Below are positions 8,639 through 18,084 of a stretch of DNA of 64,000 bases, in pieces. This DNA comes from JAMXLO01 sp963791495 (GTDB lineage Bacteria; Pseudomonadota; Alphaproteobacteria; Acetobacterales; Acetobacteraceae): contig CAWBST010000021.1 in assembly GCA_963791495.1 (NCBI GenBank), forward strand, positions 124,001 to 188,000, given 5' to 3'. Numbering within the stretch: position 1 is the stretch's first letter; every line of letters begins with the position of its first letter. The translations under genes were made by a program, and so were the position numbers. The notes beneath the pieces are model-generated. The model was given only the letters and a program-made list of their open reading frames with translations, searched no databases and was not told where the DNA came from.

Positions 8639-9817
8639 CCAGCCTCGCCGATCAGACCCAACGTGTGCCGCGCGATGACGAGCTCCTCGTCAGTAAAGAT
8701 CACATAGGCCGGCAGTGCCGAGTCGGCTCGCGTCAGCAATGGCCCTCCCGCCTGGTTCGCCGCCTCGTCGATCGAGAAACCGAACCAGTGCAGACGATGC
8801 AGCACGCGCGCGCGGATCTCGGGGCTGCGCTCGCCGATTCCGGCGGTGAACACCATCCCGTCGATGCCACCCATGGCGGCCGCCAACGAACCGGCAGTGC
8901 GCAGAGACGTGATAGACGAAATACTCGACTGCTAGCTTCGCCAACGGCGCGTCACTCGCCAGCAGAGTGCGCATGTCGTTGGATACGCCGGAGAGACCCT
9001 TCAGGCCGCAATCCGCGTAGAGAAACCGCTCCACCCGATCGATATCCCAGCCTTTCTGCTGCTGCAGCCACAGAATTACGCCGGCATCGATCGATCCTGG
9101 ACGCGTTCCCATCGGCAGGCCATCCAGGGCGGTGAATCCCATCGATGAGTCGACACTCCGCCCACCGGCCAGGGCGCACATCGACGCACCGGACCCGAGA
9201 TGTGCCACCACGACACGTCCCAGCGAAATTTCCGGCACGCGCTCCGCCAGAGCGCCAGCGATGTACTCATACGACAGCCCATGGAACCCGTAGCGCCGCA
9301 CACCCTCGCGATATAGCGCATCAGGAATCGCGAACCGATCCGTCACAGCGGGATGGCTGCGATGGAATGCCGTATCGAAACATGCCACGTGCGGCAGGGT
9401 AGGGAACAGCTCCAACAGCGCCTTGATCACCGCGACCGCCGGCGGATTGTGCAGCGGCGCCAGCGGCTGCAGGGCTTCGATCCGCGCCAGTGTCGCGGCA
9501 TCCACCAACACTGGCGCAGCCAGATCGGGTCCCCCGTGCACCACACGATGACCGAACCCCATGAGGCCGGTCTTATCGAGCGGACCATCCGACAGCTTCG
9601 CCAGCATCGCAAGTGCAGAAGCGTGGTCCGCGGTCGTCGCCATGCGGTCATGCAACACTTTGCCATCGGCAGTGGTGATCAGCAGGCGGCCTTCACCGCC
9701 GATCCGTTCCACCTCACCGCTCTGCAATCGGCGCACGCCGCCCTCCGCCAGGCCGTACACGGCAAATTTCAGGCTGGACGAACCGGCATTGAGAACGCAC
9801 AGACGACGATCCTGCAT
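8635..9817 (-). pseudogene. ackA: Acetate kinase, frameshifted near the C-terminus
   Basis: Acetate + ATP to acetyl phosphate. The start MQDRRLCVLNAGSSSLKF carries the N-terminal AckA signature, and GFHGLSYEYI, HLGSGASMCA and the FTALDGLPMGTRPGSID region follow in order. The frame breaks at about 8900: the upstream frame reads YFVYHVSAHCR, while the remaining C-terminus (AAAMGGIDGMVFTAGIGE onward, ending at 8635) is intact in another frame. Restoring one base gives a full-length protein of about 393 aa. Divergent from the CoxL-like gene; no pta or phosphoketolase gene adjoins it. Either a sequencing indel or recent loss. Confidence 0.88.
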
Positions 9818-9892
9818 CCTTCTTGGCCTTTCATGTCCGGAGCGTGCATGCTTCGACTTTCGAGCCACAGACGAGCCCCGGAGACAGCGTCC

Positions 9893-12214
9893 ATGACAAA
9901 GTTCGGCCTCGCCCAGTCTGTCCGCCGCGTAGAGGACCCGCGCCTGTTGAGGGGCGGCGGCCGCTACACCGACGATATCGTGCTGCCGGGCATGCTGCAC
10001 GGTATTGTTGTGCGCAGCCCGCACGCGGCGGCGAAACTCGGCACAATCGACACGACGGCAGCAGCATCGGTCGCAGGGGTTAAGGCAATCTATACCGCGG
10101 CTGACCTCAGCACCGATGGCATCGGTCCCCTGCCCTGCGCCGCTCCGGTGCAGAACCGCGACGGATCAGACATGGCGAATCCGCCACATTTCGCGCTTGC
10201 ACAGGGAGCAGTGCGCCACATCGGCGACCCTGTGGCGTTCATCGTTGCCGAGACTGCGGCGGCGGCGCGCGATGCCGCGGAATTGGTCGCGGTGGACTAT
10301 GATATCCAGCCCTCCATCACCGATATGGCGCATGTCACCGACGCTGACGCGCCACTCGTCTGGCCAGACGTGAAGCAGAATATCGCCTTCGACTGGGGGA
10401 TCGGCGACAAGGCTGCGACCGATGGCCTGTTTGCCTCGGCCGCGCATGTCACGCGACTGACGGTCGTGAACAATCGTGTTGTCGTTGCGTCCATGGAGGC
10501 GCGCGCCTCGATCGCCGACTATGATCCGGGCTTCGACCGCTGGACGCTGTACGCCAACACGCAGGGAGGATGGCTGATCAAGAACCTGATCGGCGCGGTC
10601 TTCAACACCGAACCCGCCAAGTTCCGCGTCATCACGCCCGATGTCGGCGGCGGCTTTGGTATGAAGGCGTTTCTCTATCCCGAACACGTGTTGACCTGCT
10701 ATGCGGCGCGCAAGCTGAGACGACCGGTGAAGTGGGCGTCGGATCGCGGCGAGGCGTTCCTCGCCGACACACAGGGCCGCGACAATATCACACTCGGCGA
10801 ACTGGCGATCGATAGGGACAACAAATTCCTCGCGCTACGCACGCGCAATGTCGCCAACATGGGTGCCTATCTCTCGACGTTCGCGCCTTACATTCCGACG
10901 CTTGCCGGTGGTGCCGTGCTGTCCGGTGTCTACGGCTTCCAACAGATCTTTGCCAACGTCCTCGGCGTATTTACCCATACGATGCCGGTGGATGCCTATC
11001 GCGGCGCCGGTCGACCCGAGAGCAACTACCTGTTGGAGCGCCTGGTCGACGCGGCGGCGCGCGAGCTCAACATCGACCGCGCAGAACTGCGCCGACGTAA
11101 CATGGTCCCGCAATCGGCGATGCCGCACGCCACTCCCGTCGGCAAGACATACGACACCGGCGACTTCGCCATGGTGCTCGACGCGGCGCTTCGGCAGATG
11201 GACTACGCCGGCTTTGCCACCCGGCGTGCGGAGGCCGTCAAGCGTGGCAAACGCCGCGGCATTGGCCTCGCGTATTATCTTGAGGTCACAATGGGCGATC
11301 CGACCGAGCGTGCGGAAATCCGCTTCGCCGACGATGGCTTCGTCGACCTCTATGTGGGTACGCAATCGACCGGTCAGGGACACGAGACCGGCTACATCCA
11401 GCTTACCTCGCAGCGCCTCGGCATCGACGGCGAGAAGATCCGCGTCCGCCAAGGCGACACCGACACCATCCCGGTCGGCGGCGGCACTGGTGGATCACGC
11501 AGCCTTTATTCCGAAGGCCAGGCCATCATTCTGACCGCTGACTCCGTGATCAACAAAGGCAAGCAAGCGGCCGCCGAGGTGCTGGAGGCCGCTCCTGCCG
11601 ATATCGCCTTCGCCGACGGGAGATTTTCAATCGTCGGGACCGACCGCGGCATCGACATCATCGCGCTGGCGGCCACGCAGCGACAGAAGGCGGCTGCCGG
11701 CGAGCAGTCGACGACGCTGGATGCTGCCGAGGTTGCGACTGTCGCCGAGCACACGTTCCCGAACGGGTGTCACATGGCCGAAGTGGAGGTGGATCCCGAG
11801 ACCGGAGTGGTCGAGATCGTCCGCTATCGCGTGTGCGATGACTTCGGCAAGACCGTGAACCCGATGATCGTGCGCGGCCAGGTGCACGGCGGCGTCTCGC
11901 AAGGCCTCGGGCAGGCACTGCTGGAGCGCACCAGCTTCGACGCCTCCGGTCAGCTCCTTACCGGCAGCTTCATGGACTACGCATTGCCGCGCGCAGACGA
12001 CTTCCCGGATATCGAGGTCGATCTGCTGGAGGTGCCCAGCGTCTCCAATCCACTCGGCGTGAAGGGTGCTGGCGAGGCGGGCTCGGTCGGTAGCCCGCCC
12101 GCCTTGATCAACGCGATCATCGACGCTCTGTCGGCCGATGGCGTGACGCACATCGACATGCCCGCCACACCCGAGAGCGTGTGGCAGGCATTGTCGATGG
12201 CGAAAGCCGCGTAA
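9893..12214 (+). CDS. CoxL-like molybdenum hydroxylase large subunit (form II)
   Basis: 773-aa molybdopterin-cytosine-dinucleotide binding subunit of the xanthine dehydrogenase/CO dehydrogenase family. The start MTKFGLAQSVRRVEDPRLLRG gives the typical N-terminus. The active-site loop reads AYRGAGR at residues 368-374, which marks form II enzymes; true aerobic CO dehydrogenase has AYxCSFR. The catalytic Glu is in GAGEAG (E728). The small 2Fe-2S and medium FAD subunits usually adjacent are absent: upstream is ackA on the other strand, downstream a convergent LLM gene whose stop directly abuts this one. The substrate, likely an aldehyde or N-heterocycle, is unknown. Confidence 0.88.
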   Translation: MTKFGLAQSVRRVEDPRLLRGGGRYTDDIVLPGMLHGIVVRSPHAAAKLGTIDTTAAASVAGVKAIYTAADLSTDGIGPLPCAAPVQNRDGSDMANPPHFALAQGAVRHIGDPVAFIVAETAAAARDAAELVAVDYDIQPSITDMAHVTDADAPLVWPDVKQNIAFDWGIGDKAATDGLFASAAHVTRLTVVNNRVVVASMEARASIADYDPGFDRWTLYANTQGGWLIKNLIGAVFNTEPAKFRVITPDVGGGFGMKAFLYPEHVLTCYAARKLRRPVKWASDRGEAFLADTQGRDNITLGELAIDRDNKFLALRTRNVANMGAYLSTFAPYIPTLAGGAVLSGVYGFQQIFANVLGVFTHTMPVDAYRGAGRPESNYLLERLVDAAARELNIDRAELRRRNMVPQSAMPHATPVGKTYDTGDFAMVLDAALRQMDYAGFATRRAEAVKRGKRRGIGLAYYLEVTMGDPTERAEIRFADDGFVDLYVGTQSTGQGHETGYIQLTSQRLGIDGEKIRVRQGDTDTIPVGGGTGGSRSLYSEGQAIILTADSVINKGKQAAAEVLEAAPADIAFADGRFSIVGTDRGIDIIALAATQRQKAAAGEQSTTLDAAEVATVAEHTFPNGCHMAEVEVDPETGVVEIVRYRVCDDFGKTVNPMIVRGQVHGGVSQGLGQALLERTSFDASGQLLTGSFMDYALPRADDFPDIEVDLLEVPSVSNPLGVKGAGEAGSVGSPPALINAIIDALSADGVTHIDMPATPESVWQALSMAKAA

Positions 12215-13423
12215 TTACCGCGGCGGATCGAGGTCGCGTGCACCGAGACTGCGCGCACGGACCTCCTCCTCCGGAACCGCTCGTCCGAAATCGGTGAAGG
12301 CGCGCCTGACCGCGTCCACCGTGGAGCCGAACACCTGCTTGCGGTTCTCGCGGGCCCAGGTACTGGAACCTACTATTGGGCCAAGCGAGCCCTGGAACTG
12401 CGGCATCACATAGCGGGCAAACAATTCATAGCTCCGCAATGTCTGCTCGCGATTGGCCCATTCATGCGCGCGGAACAGGATGCCACCAAAGCCACCCTGG
12501 CTGTACTCCAGCAGGCGGTTGATCCCCTTGCACACCGTCTCCGGTGAGCCGACCAGGGTGGTGCCCATCTTCACGCCCTCGCGCAGCGGATCGTCAGCGC
12601 GCCCCGGCGGACGACCGAGCGTGTCCTCGAAGTAGGTCTGCGTTTCGATCCGCTCGCCCTTCTTCACCTCCGCCAGCGCCTGCTCGTCATCCTCCGCGAT
12701 GTGCGCATTGACAACCACACGCCAGTTCTTGCGGTCCATGGTCTTGCCGTTCTTCGCGGCTGCTTCTTCGGCGATCTTCCATTGACTTGCGAGCGCTTCA
12801 GGACCGCCAGGCAGACCCGCGCCGATCGATAGCACACCGACACCGTGAGTCCCGGCCGCGATCATGCCGAACGGAGTGATCGTGCTGGCGACCGCGATCT
12901 CGAAATGCGGATCAGTGTACGGCGCAAGATGCAGCCGGGCATCATTCAGCTCGAACCAGTCGGTCTTCATCGTCACCGGCTCTTCGCATTTCAACAGCCG
13001 CATGATGGCGTCCATCGCCTCCAGCATGCGCGGACGCTGCGTGCTGGGCTCGATCCCGAGCATGTAGGCATCCGACGTCAGCGCGCCCGGACCGCACCCC
13101 ATCATCGCCCGCCCGCGCGTCATGTGGTCGAGTTGCACGAAGCGCTGCGCCACGAGGAACGGATGGTGATACGGGAGGCTGGTCACACCTGTGCCGAGGC
13201 GGATGTGCTTGGTGCGCTCCGCGGCAGCGGCAATGATCAGCTCGGGCAGTGCGATCAGTTCCCAGCCGGCGGAATGGTGCTCACCGATCCAGGCCTCGTC
13301 GTAGCCCAGCCAATCCAGCCACTCGAGGAGTTCGATGTCGCGATTGATCGCCAGCGTGGGATTTTCACCGACTCGGTGGAACGGTGCCAGAAAGATGCCG
13401 AACTTCATGCCGCGATGGGCCAT
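12215..13423 (-). CDS. LLM-class flavin-dependent oxidoreductase
   Basis: Luciferase-like flavin monooxygenase, 402 aa from ATG 13423 (MAHRGMKFGIFLAPFH). That start has GGAG nine bases upstream; longer in-frame extension to 13561 would overlap the divergent SDR gene and is rejected. Motifs include EAWIGEHHSAGWE, GTGVTSLPYHHP and GCGPGALTSDAYMLG, as in the alkanal/limonene-type LLM enzymes. Divergent from the SDR gene with 113 bp between starts, suggesting shared regulation and possibly a shared substrate with the SDR and PhyH enzymes. Confidence 0.88.
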   Translation of the reverse strand: MAHRGMKFGIFLAPFHRVGENPTLAINRDIELLEWLDWLGYDEAWIGEHHSAGWELIALPELIIAAAAERTKHIRLGTGVTSLPYHHPFLVAQRFVQLDHMTRGRAMMGCGPGALTSDAYMLGIEPSTQRPRMLEAMDAIMRLLKCEEPVTMKTDWFELNDARLHLAPYTDPHFEIAVASTITPFGMIAAGTHGVGVLSIGAGLPGGPEALASQWKIAEEAAAKNGKTMDRKNWRVVVNAHIAEDDEQALAEVKKGERIETQTYFEDTLGRPPGRADDPLREGVKMGTTLVGSPETVCKGINRLLEYSQGGFGGILFRAHEWANREQTLRSYELFARYVMPQFQGSLGPIVGSSTWARENRKQVFGSTVDAVRRAFTDFGRAVPEEEVRARSLGARDLDPPR

Positions 13424-13536
13424 GTGCCTACACTCCACGTCTCTCGTCGGCACATCGTGCAACGTTCGACGCTGGTAGCCAAGCCGCGCTGCGCGTGGCA
13501 GCCTGAACGGCAGCCAGTGTTCGGGAGGGACGAAGC

Positions 13537-14289
13537 ATGCGCCTGGAAGGAAAGGTGGCAATCATCAGCGGTGCAGCCTCGGGCATGGGAGCCGCGACGG
13601 CGCGGCGTTTCGCCAAGGAAGGCGCCAAGGTGGTGATCGGCGACACGCTGGAGGAAGACGGCAAGAAGGTTGCCGCAGATATCACACGCGCAAACGGCAC
13701 CGCGGAGTTCATGCGCCTCGACGTCACCAGTGAAGACGACTGGAAGGCAGTGGTCGCTGCGACCGTGCGGGAGTATGGCAAGCTTGATATCCTGGTGAAC
13801 AATGCGGGCATCAGCGGCAGCGCGGTGTCCGACATGCTTGACACCGACGCATGGGACAGACTGATGGCGGTGAATTCGCGCGGCGTGTTCCTGGGCACCA
13901 AACACGCCGTGTTGGCGATGAAGCAGGCCAGCGGCGGATCGATCGTCAACCTGTCGTCGATCTCGGGTGTGACCGGCCAGACGATGACCCATATGGGCTA
14001 CAATGCATCGAAGGGCGCGGTGCGCACGCTGACGAAATCGACTGCGGTGCAGTTCGGGCGCGACGGCATCCGCGCCAATTCCGTGCATCCGGGGCTGATG
14101 CCGCCGATGCGCACGTCAGGTGCGACGGCGGATCCAGCCGTTCGGGAAAGGATGCTGCAGGGAGTGCCGCTGCGCCGCGCCGGCGAGGTTGATGAGGTAG
14201 CCAATGCCGTGCTGTTCCTGGCCTCGGACGAGGCCTCGTACATCACCGGTGCGGAACTTTATGTCGATGGCGGCTACCTCGCCACGTGA
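13537..14289 (+). CDS. SDR-family NAD(P)-dependent oxidoreductase
   Basis: Classical short-chain dehydrogenase, 250 aa. Cofactor motif GAASGMG at residues 12-18, NNAG near residue 90, the Ser of the LSSISG strand, and the catalytic Y155-x-x-x-K159. An acidic residue after the second beta-strand (IGD) suggests NAD preference. The C-terminal ITGAELYVDGGY is standard. A 3-hydroxy/keto alcohol substrate is likely but not identifiable. Followed immediately by the PhyH gene. Confidence 0.9.
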   Translation: MRLEGKVAIISGAASGMGAATARRFAKEGAKVVIGDTLEEDGKKVAADITRANGTAEFMRLDVTSEDDWKAVVAATVREYGKLDILVNNAGISGSAVSDMLDTDAWDRLMAVNSRGVFLGTKHAVLAMKQASGGSIVNLSSISGVTGQTMTHMGYNASKGAVRTLTKSTAVQFGRDGIRANSVHPGLMPPMRTSGATADPAVRERMLQGVPLRRAGEVDEVANAVLFLASDEASYITGAELYVDGGYLAT

Positions 14290-14303
14290 GTGGAGGGCAA
14301 GGG

Positions 14304-15104
14304 ATGACGCTCAGCAGGCAACAGCTTCAGCAGTTCGAAAGGGAGGGCTACCTGTTCTTGCCGGACCTGTTCTCGGCCGAGGAGGTCGCGGTGCTTCGCG
14401 ACGAGGCAGTGGCGATCTTCCGCACCGATCGCAAGGAGATCTGGCGCGAGAAGTCAGGCTCGCCCCGCACGGCATTCGCCGCTCACACCTACAATGAGGG
14501 GTTTCGTTTGCTGGGCGCGCACCCGCGCATGATCCGTCCCGTCGAGCAGGTGTTCGGCGAGCAGCTTTACATGCATCAGTTCAAGATCAACGCGAAATCT
14601 GCGTTCGATGGCGAAGTGTGGCAGTGGCATCAGGATTACGGAACCTGGGCGCGCGACGACGGCATGCCGGAACCGCGGGCGATGAATATCGCGGTCTTCG
14701 TCGACGAGGTATTGCCGATCAACGGCCCGCTGATGCTGGTACCGCGCAGCCACACGGAGGGCGTGTTGAAGGCAGGCCATGACACCTCGACCACGTCCTA
14801 TCCGCTGTGGACGCTGGACAACGCGACAGTGGAGCGGCTGGTAAGGCAGGGTGGCATCGTCACACCGACCGGCAAGCCGGGCGCGCTGCTGATGTTCCAC
14901 GGTAATCTCGTCCACGGCTCGGCGGGGAACATCACGCCCTACCCCCGCAAGATTGTGTATCTCACGCTGAATGCGGTATCGAACTACATCCGCACGCCGA
15001 CACGCCCAGATTGGATTGCGCACCGCGATTTCCGGCCGATCGAGCCGGTCGAGGATGATGCGCTGCTGCGATACGCGCGGAGTTATCGCGCCGCGGCGGA
15101 ATAG
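14304..15104 (+). CDS. Phytanoyl-CoA dioxygenase (PhyH) family protein
   Basis: Fe(II)/2-oxoglutarate-dependent dioxygenase, 266 aa. ATG 14304 is chosen because a GGAGG lies 8 bp before it; an in-frame GTG at 14286 overlaps the SDR stop. The iron-binding HxD is H109-x-D111 in QWHQDYGTW, with the distal His in the MFHGNLVHGSAGN region and a 2OG-binding Arg in the following strand. N-terminal EREGYLFLPDLFS is typical of the family. Probably hydroxylates a small substrate in the same pathway as the upstream SDR. Confidence 0.85.
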   Translation: MTLSRQQLQQFEREGYLFLPDLFSAEEVAVLRDEAVAIFRTDRKEIWREKSGSPRTAFAAHTYNEGFRLLGAHPRMIRPVEQVFGEQLYMHQFKINAKSAFDGEVWQWHQDYGTWARDDGMPEPRAMNIAVFVDEVLPINGPLMLVPRSHTEGVLKAGHDTSTTSYPLWTLDNATVERLVRQGGIVTPTGKPGALLMFHGNLVHGSAGNITPYPRKIVYLTLNAVSNYIRTPTRPDWIAHRDFRPIEPVEDDALLRYARSYRAAAE

Positions 15105-15155
15105 GTTGGCGAGGCCCACGTCAAGCAATTTGCTCCGACGCTTGCGAATGCAATA

Positions 15156-15779
15156 TCAGAGGCGTTTGACGAAGTCTGCCAGCCCTATTTGTCTCGTCGT
15201 TACTAGCCGCGCAGCCTGTAGTACGGCACGCACCGAGGTGATTGCCTGAGGGAGATCGTGATTCACCACGACGTGATCAAATTCCGACCAATGGCTGATC
15301 TCGTCACGCGCTAATTCCATCCGACGCGCGATCTCGGCCGCATCTTCACCAGACCGTTGATGCAGCCGGTCTTCCAGCGCAGCCAGCATCGGTGGAAGGA
15401 TGAAGACGCCAACGACATCACCAGGAAGGGCCGTGCGCAATTGGCGATGACCCTGCCAGTCGATGTCGAACACCAGGTCCTTACCGGTCCGAAGTGCCTG
15501 CTCCACTGGGGCACTTGGCGTGCCATAGCAGTGCAGACCCAACACGCGCGCCCATTCCAGGAGCTCATCAGCTGCGATCATGCGGTCAAATGTGGACTGA
15601 TTCCGAAAGTGATAATCGACCCCGTCAACCTCACTGGGGCGTGGCGCGCGCGTGGTGACGCTAATCGAGCGCCGCAGGTTGGGATCACTTGCCAGCAGTG
15701 CATCGGCGATCGCAGTCTTGCCAGCACCCGATGGTGCGGACAGCACCAGGCAGACGCCGCGTCGCACGATCTTGCTCAT
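15156..15779 (-). CDS. gmk: Guanylate kinase
   Basis: GMP + ATP to GDP + ADP, 207 aa. The P-loop APSGAGKT lies at about residues 15-22, followed by the GMP-binding SVTTRAPRPSEVDGVDYHF segment and DIDWQGHRQL. Start ATG 15779 overlaps the yicC stop by 4 bp (ATGA), so the two are translationally coupled, an arrangement common in proteobacteria. The gene lies downstream of the ribosomal block on the same strand. Confidence 0.96.
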   Translation of the reverse strand: MSKIVRRGVCLVLSAPSGAGKTAIADALLASDPNLRRSISVTTRAPRPSEVDGVDYHFRNQSTFDRMIAADELLEWARVLGLHCYGTPSAPVEQALRTGKDLVFDIDWQGHRQLRTALPGDVVGVFILPPMLAALEDRLHQRSGEDAAEIARRMELARDEISHWSEFDHVVVNHDLPQAITSVRAVLQAARLVTTRQIGLADFVKRL

Positions 15780-16654
15780 TCGATGTTCTGCACCTGCTCG
15801 CGCAACTGTTCGATCGTCGCTTTCAGCTGCAGACCCGTCGCAGTCAGCGGCACCGACGCCGACTTGCTGCACAGGGTATTGGCCTCGCGGTTGAATTCCT
15901 GCACCAGAAAGTCGAATCGCCTGCCAACGTTCACGCCCTCAAGTAGCAGTGCGTGTGCCGCCTCGATGTGGCTCGCGAGCCGATCCAGCTCCTCTCGGAC
16001 GTCGGAGCGTGCAGCGAGCAGCGCGACTTCCTGCGCTATGCGCTCCTCCGGCAGCGTGGGCGCCTCGCACAACAGCGCGGTCAAATTCTCCATAATCCGA
16101 GCTCGCTGCACCGCAGGCTGATCGGCTGCTTCCGCCACCGCCTGTCGATGCAGACCGGCGATCTCACCCAAAAGTCTGTTGAGCATCGAAGCCAGCCGCG
16201 CACCCTCGGCTTGGCGCGCCGCCACCAACTCCTTCAGTGCGCGTGAAAACCCTGCCGAAACAACACCAGGATCAATCATCTCGTCGGCTTGCACCGGGCG
16301 CAGTACACCCGGCAAGCCGAGCAGCACCTCGGCGCGCGGTGCCGGGCTGCCGGCAATGCGCTCGTGCAGTTCCAGTGCCAGCGTCAACGCCTGCTCCAGC
16401 GCAACCGGATCAGCTACGAGCCGCGGTTCGCTCTCCCGCTTGACCTTCAGATTCGCGGTGACAGATCCGCGCCTCAGCGCTTTGCTGGCAGCCTCGCGCA
16501 GCACGGGCTCAAGAGCGTCCGAACCCGGCGGCAAGCGGAAGCGCAGATCGAGCCCACGGGCGTTGACGCTGCGCAGTTCCCATGCCCAGGCGAGATCAGC
16601 CGTGCTCCCCTCCGCGTGGGCGAATCCGGTCATCGACGCGATTGCGTTGCTCAT
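15776..16654 (-). CDS. yicC: YicC-family endoribonuclease
   Basis: 292-aa YicC/YloC protein. The N-terminus shows the SMTGFAHAEG signature, then the ELRSVNARGLDLRFRLP motif; the C-terminal region (LASHIEAAHALL, VGRRLDFLVQEFNREANTLCSKS-like pattern) is the DUF1732 domain. Members of this family have been reported to act as RNA endonucleases. Overlaps gmk by 4 bp. A nested hairpin separates it from rplI upstream. Confidence 0.95.
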   Translation of the reverse strand: MSNAIASMTGFAHAEGSTADLAWAWELRSVNARGLDLRFRLPPGSDALEPVLREAASKALRRGSVTANLKVKRESEPRLVADPVALEQALTLALELHERIAGSPAPRAEVLLGLPGVLRPVQADEMIDPGVVSAGFSRALKELVAARQAEGARLASMLNRLLGEIAGLHRQAVAEAADQPAVQRARIMENLTALLCEAPTLPEERIAQEVALLAARSDVREELDRLASHIEAAHALLLEGVNVGRRFDFLVQEFNREANTLCSKSASVPLTATGLQLKATIEQLREQVQNIE

Positions 16655-16697
16655 GCCGCTGGTAGTCTATCAGCTGTTCCGGACATCGAATATCCAT

Positions 16698-16733
16698 CGC
16701 CGGTGGACGTTCGCACGTCCCTGATCACCGGCG
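16698..16733. terminator. Nested inverted repeat after rplI
   Basis: Outer arms CGCCGGTG and CACCGGCG enclose an inner GACGT-TCGC-ACGTC hairpin. It sits in the 102-bp gap between the rplI stop and the yicC start, both on the minus strand, so it probably ends or attenuates the ribosomal-protein transcript. No strong T-run is present. Confidence 0.5.
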
Positions 16734-16756
16734 CGTCGGGCCGTCCGCTGCTGGCC

Positions 16757-17329
16757 TTAAGCCGGGGGCTGCTCCGGCTCGGTGCCGCCATCGAACACCG
16801 CGGTGAAGTCGGAGGCGACGTCTTCCTCTTCCTCCGCGCCCACTCGTTCGCCGCGTGCCTGCCGCTCCGCTTCCTCTTGGCTCCGTGCGACGTTGACGAT
16901 AACCGGTACCGACACCTCTGGGTGCAGCGCCACGCGCACACGAGCCAACCCGAGCGTCTTGATCGGATGCTCCAGCAGCACCTGCTGCCGGTTGATGGTC
17001 AACCCCGCCTCCGTGGTTGCCTCAGCGACATTGCGGGCAGACACCGAGCCGTACAGGCTCCCCGACTCACCCGCCTGGCGGATGATCACCACTGACAGCC
17101 CTATGACACGCTCCGCCACCCGCTCCGCCTCCTCGCGTCGCTTCAGGTTCTGCGCTTCGAGCTGGGCACGCTCCTGCTCGAAGCGGGCCAGATTGTTCTT
17201 GCTGGCGCGCAGCGCCTTCTTCTGTGGCAGCAGGTAGTTGCGGGCGAAGCCGGGCCGCACCTTCACCATATCACCCATCTGCCCGAGCTTCTCGACACGC
17301 TGGAGCAGGATCAGTTCAACCTCGGCCAT
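16757..17329 (-). CDS. rplI: 50S ribosomal protein bL9
   Basis: 190 aa, longer than the ~150 aa of E. coli because of an acidic C-terminal tail (EEEEDVASDF and a Pro-rich end). The N-terminal RNA-binding domain with GQMGDMVKVRPGFARNYLLPQ carries the bL9 signature, followed by the long connecting helix rich in Arg/Glu. Third gene of rpsF-rpsR-rplI, 11 bp after rpsR. Confidence 0.97.
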   Translation of the reverse strand: MAEVELILLQRVEKLGQMGDMVKVRPGFARNYLLPQKKALRASKNNLARFEQERAQLEAQNLKRREEAERVAERVIGLSVVIIRQAGESGSLYGSVSARNVAEATTEAGLTINRQQVLLEHPIKTLGLARVRVALHPEVSVPVIVNVARSQEEAERQARGERVGAEEEEDVASDFTAVFDGGTEPEQPPA

Positions 17330-17340
17330 AATCCGCTCCG

Positions 17341-17616
17341 TCAGCTCACGATGTACGGCAAGAGGGCGAGGAAGCGCGCACGCTTGATCGCCACCGCAAG
17401 CTCGCGCTGCTTCCTGGCCGAGACCGCGGTGATTCGGCTGGGCACGATTTTGCCACGCTCCGACAAGAAGCGGGACAGCAGGCGCACGTCCTTATAGTCG
17501 ATCTTCGGCGCGTTCGGACCCGAGAACGGACAAGACTTGCGACGGCGGTAGAACGGCCGGCGGGCGCCAACGGCGGTGCGACGCGCGGCCGGGCTGACTT
17601 CTGCGGTATCAGACAT
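17341..17616 (-). CDS. rpsR: 30S ribosomal protein bS18
   Basis: 91 aa. The RRPFYRRRKSCPFSG start of the folded part, IDYKDVRLLSRFLSERGKI and the C-terminal RQRELAVAIKRARFLALLPY-type helix are diagnostic (here RKQRELAVAIKRAR). Three bases separate it from the rpsF stop, so it is co-translated with rpsF; bS6 and bS18 bind each other in the 30S platform. Confidence 0.98.
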   Translation of the reverse strand: MSDTAEVSPAARRTAVGARRPFYRRRKSCPFSGPNAPKIDYKDVRLLSRFLSERGKIVPSRITAVSARKQRELAVAIKRARFLALLPYIVS

Positions 17617-17619
17617 GAC

Positions 17620-18084
17620 TCACTCCTCCGCTCCGGGGCGGAATTCCTCACGGAACTCCTCACGCGCGCGGAACTCCTCGCGATCGTCGAAGCCGCGGCG
17701 GCGGCCACTGTCGAACCGTCCAGCAGGCCTCGGGCCACGAAAGCCACGCTCCCTGTCGTCCGACTTGCGCGACAGGATCGCCGAGGGGGCTTCCTCGATG
17801 TCGTCGACGCGGAGGGTCATGAAGCGGAGGATGTCTTCATTCAGGCCGAGCTGGCGCTCCATCTCGGTGACGAAGGCCGGCTTTGCGTCAAGGCCAAGCA
17901 GCATGTAGTGGCCCTTGCGGTTCTTCTTGATTCGATAGGCCAAGCTCCGCAGGCCCCAGTATTCGCGCTTCTTCACAGCGCCGCCATCGGTTTCGAGCTG
18001 GCTGGCGATGTCGTCGGCGATGCCGTCGACCTGCTGCTGTGTCACGTCGTTGCGTGCGATCAGCACGCATTCATAAAGCGGCAT
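17620..18084 (-). CDS. rpsF: 30S ribosomal protein bS6
   Basis: 154 aa from ATG 18084 (MPLYECVLIARND). The ferredoxin-like core includes EYWGLRSLAYRIKKNRKGHY and LNEDILRFMTLRVDD. Beyond residue ~110 there is an unusually charged tail with repeats of the REEF type (EEFRAREEFREEF), longer than the Glu tail of E. coli S6. First gene of rpsF-rpsR-rplI. The ATG shown is preceded by GGGAGCC; an in-frame extension to 18126 has no support. Confidence 0.96.
   Translation of the reverse strand: MPLYECVLIARNDVTQQQVDGIADDIASQLETDGGAVKKREYWGLRSLAYRIKKNRKGHYMLLGLDAKPAFVTEMERQLGLNEDILRFMTLRVDDIEEAPSAILSRKSDDRERGFRGPRPAGRFDSGRRRGFDDREEFRAREEFREEFRPGAEE

Noticed and set aside
9893..12214. Aerobic CO dehydrogenase (form I)
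   Set aside because: The active-site loop is AYRGAGR, and no coxS, coxM or accessory cox genes are present.
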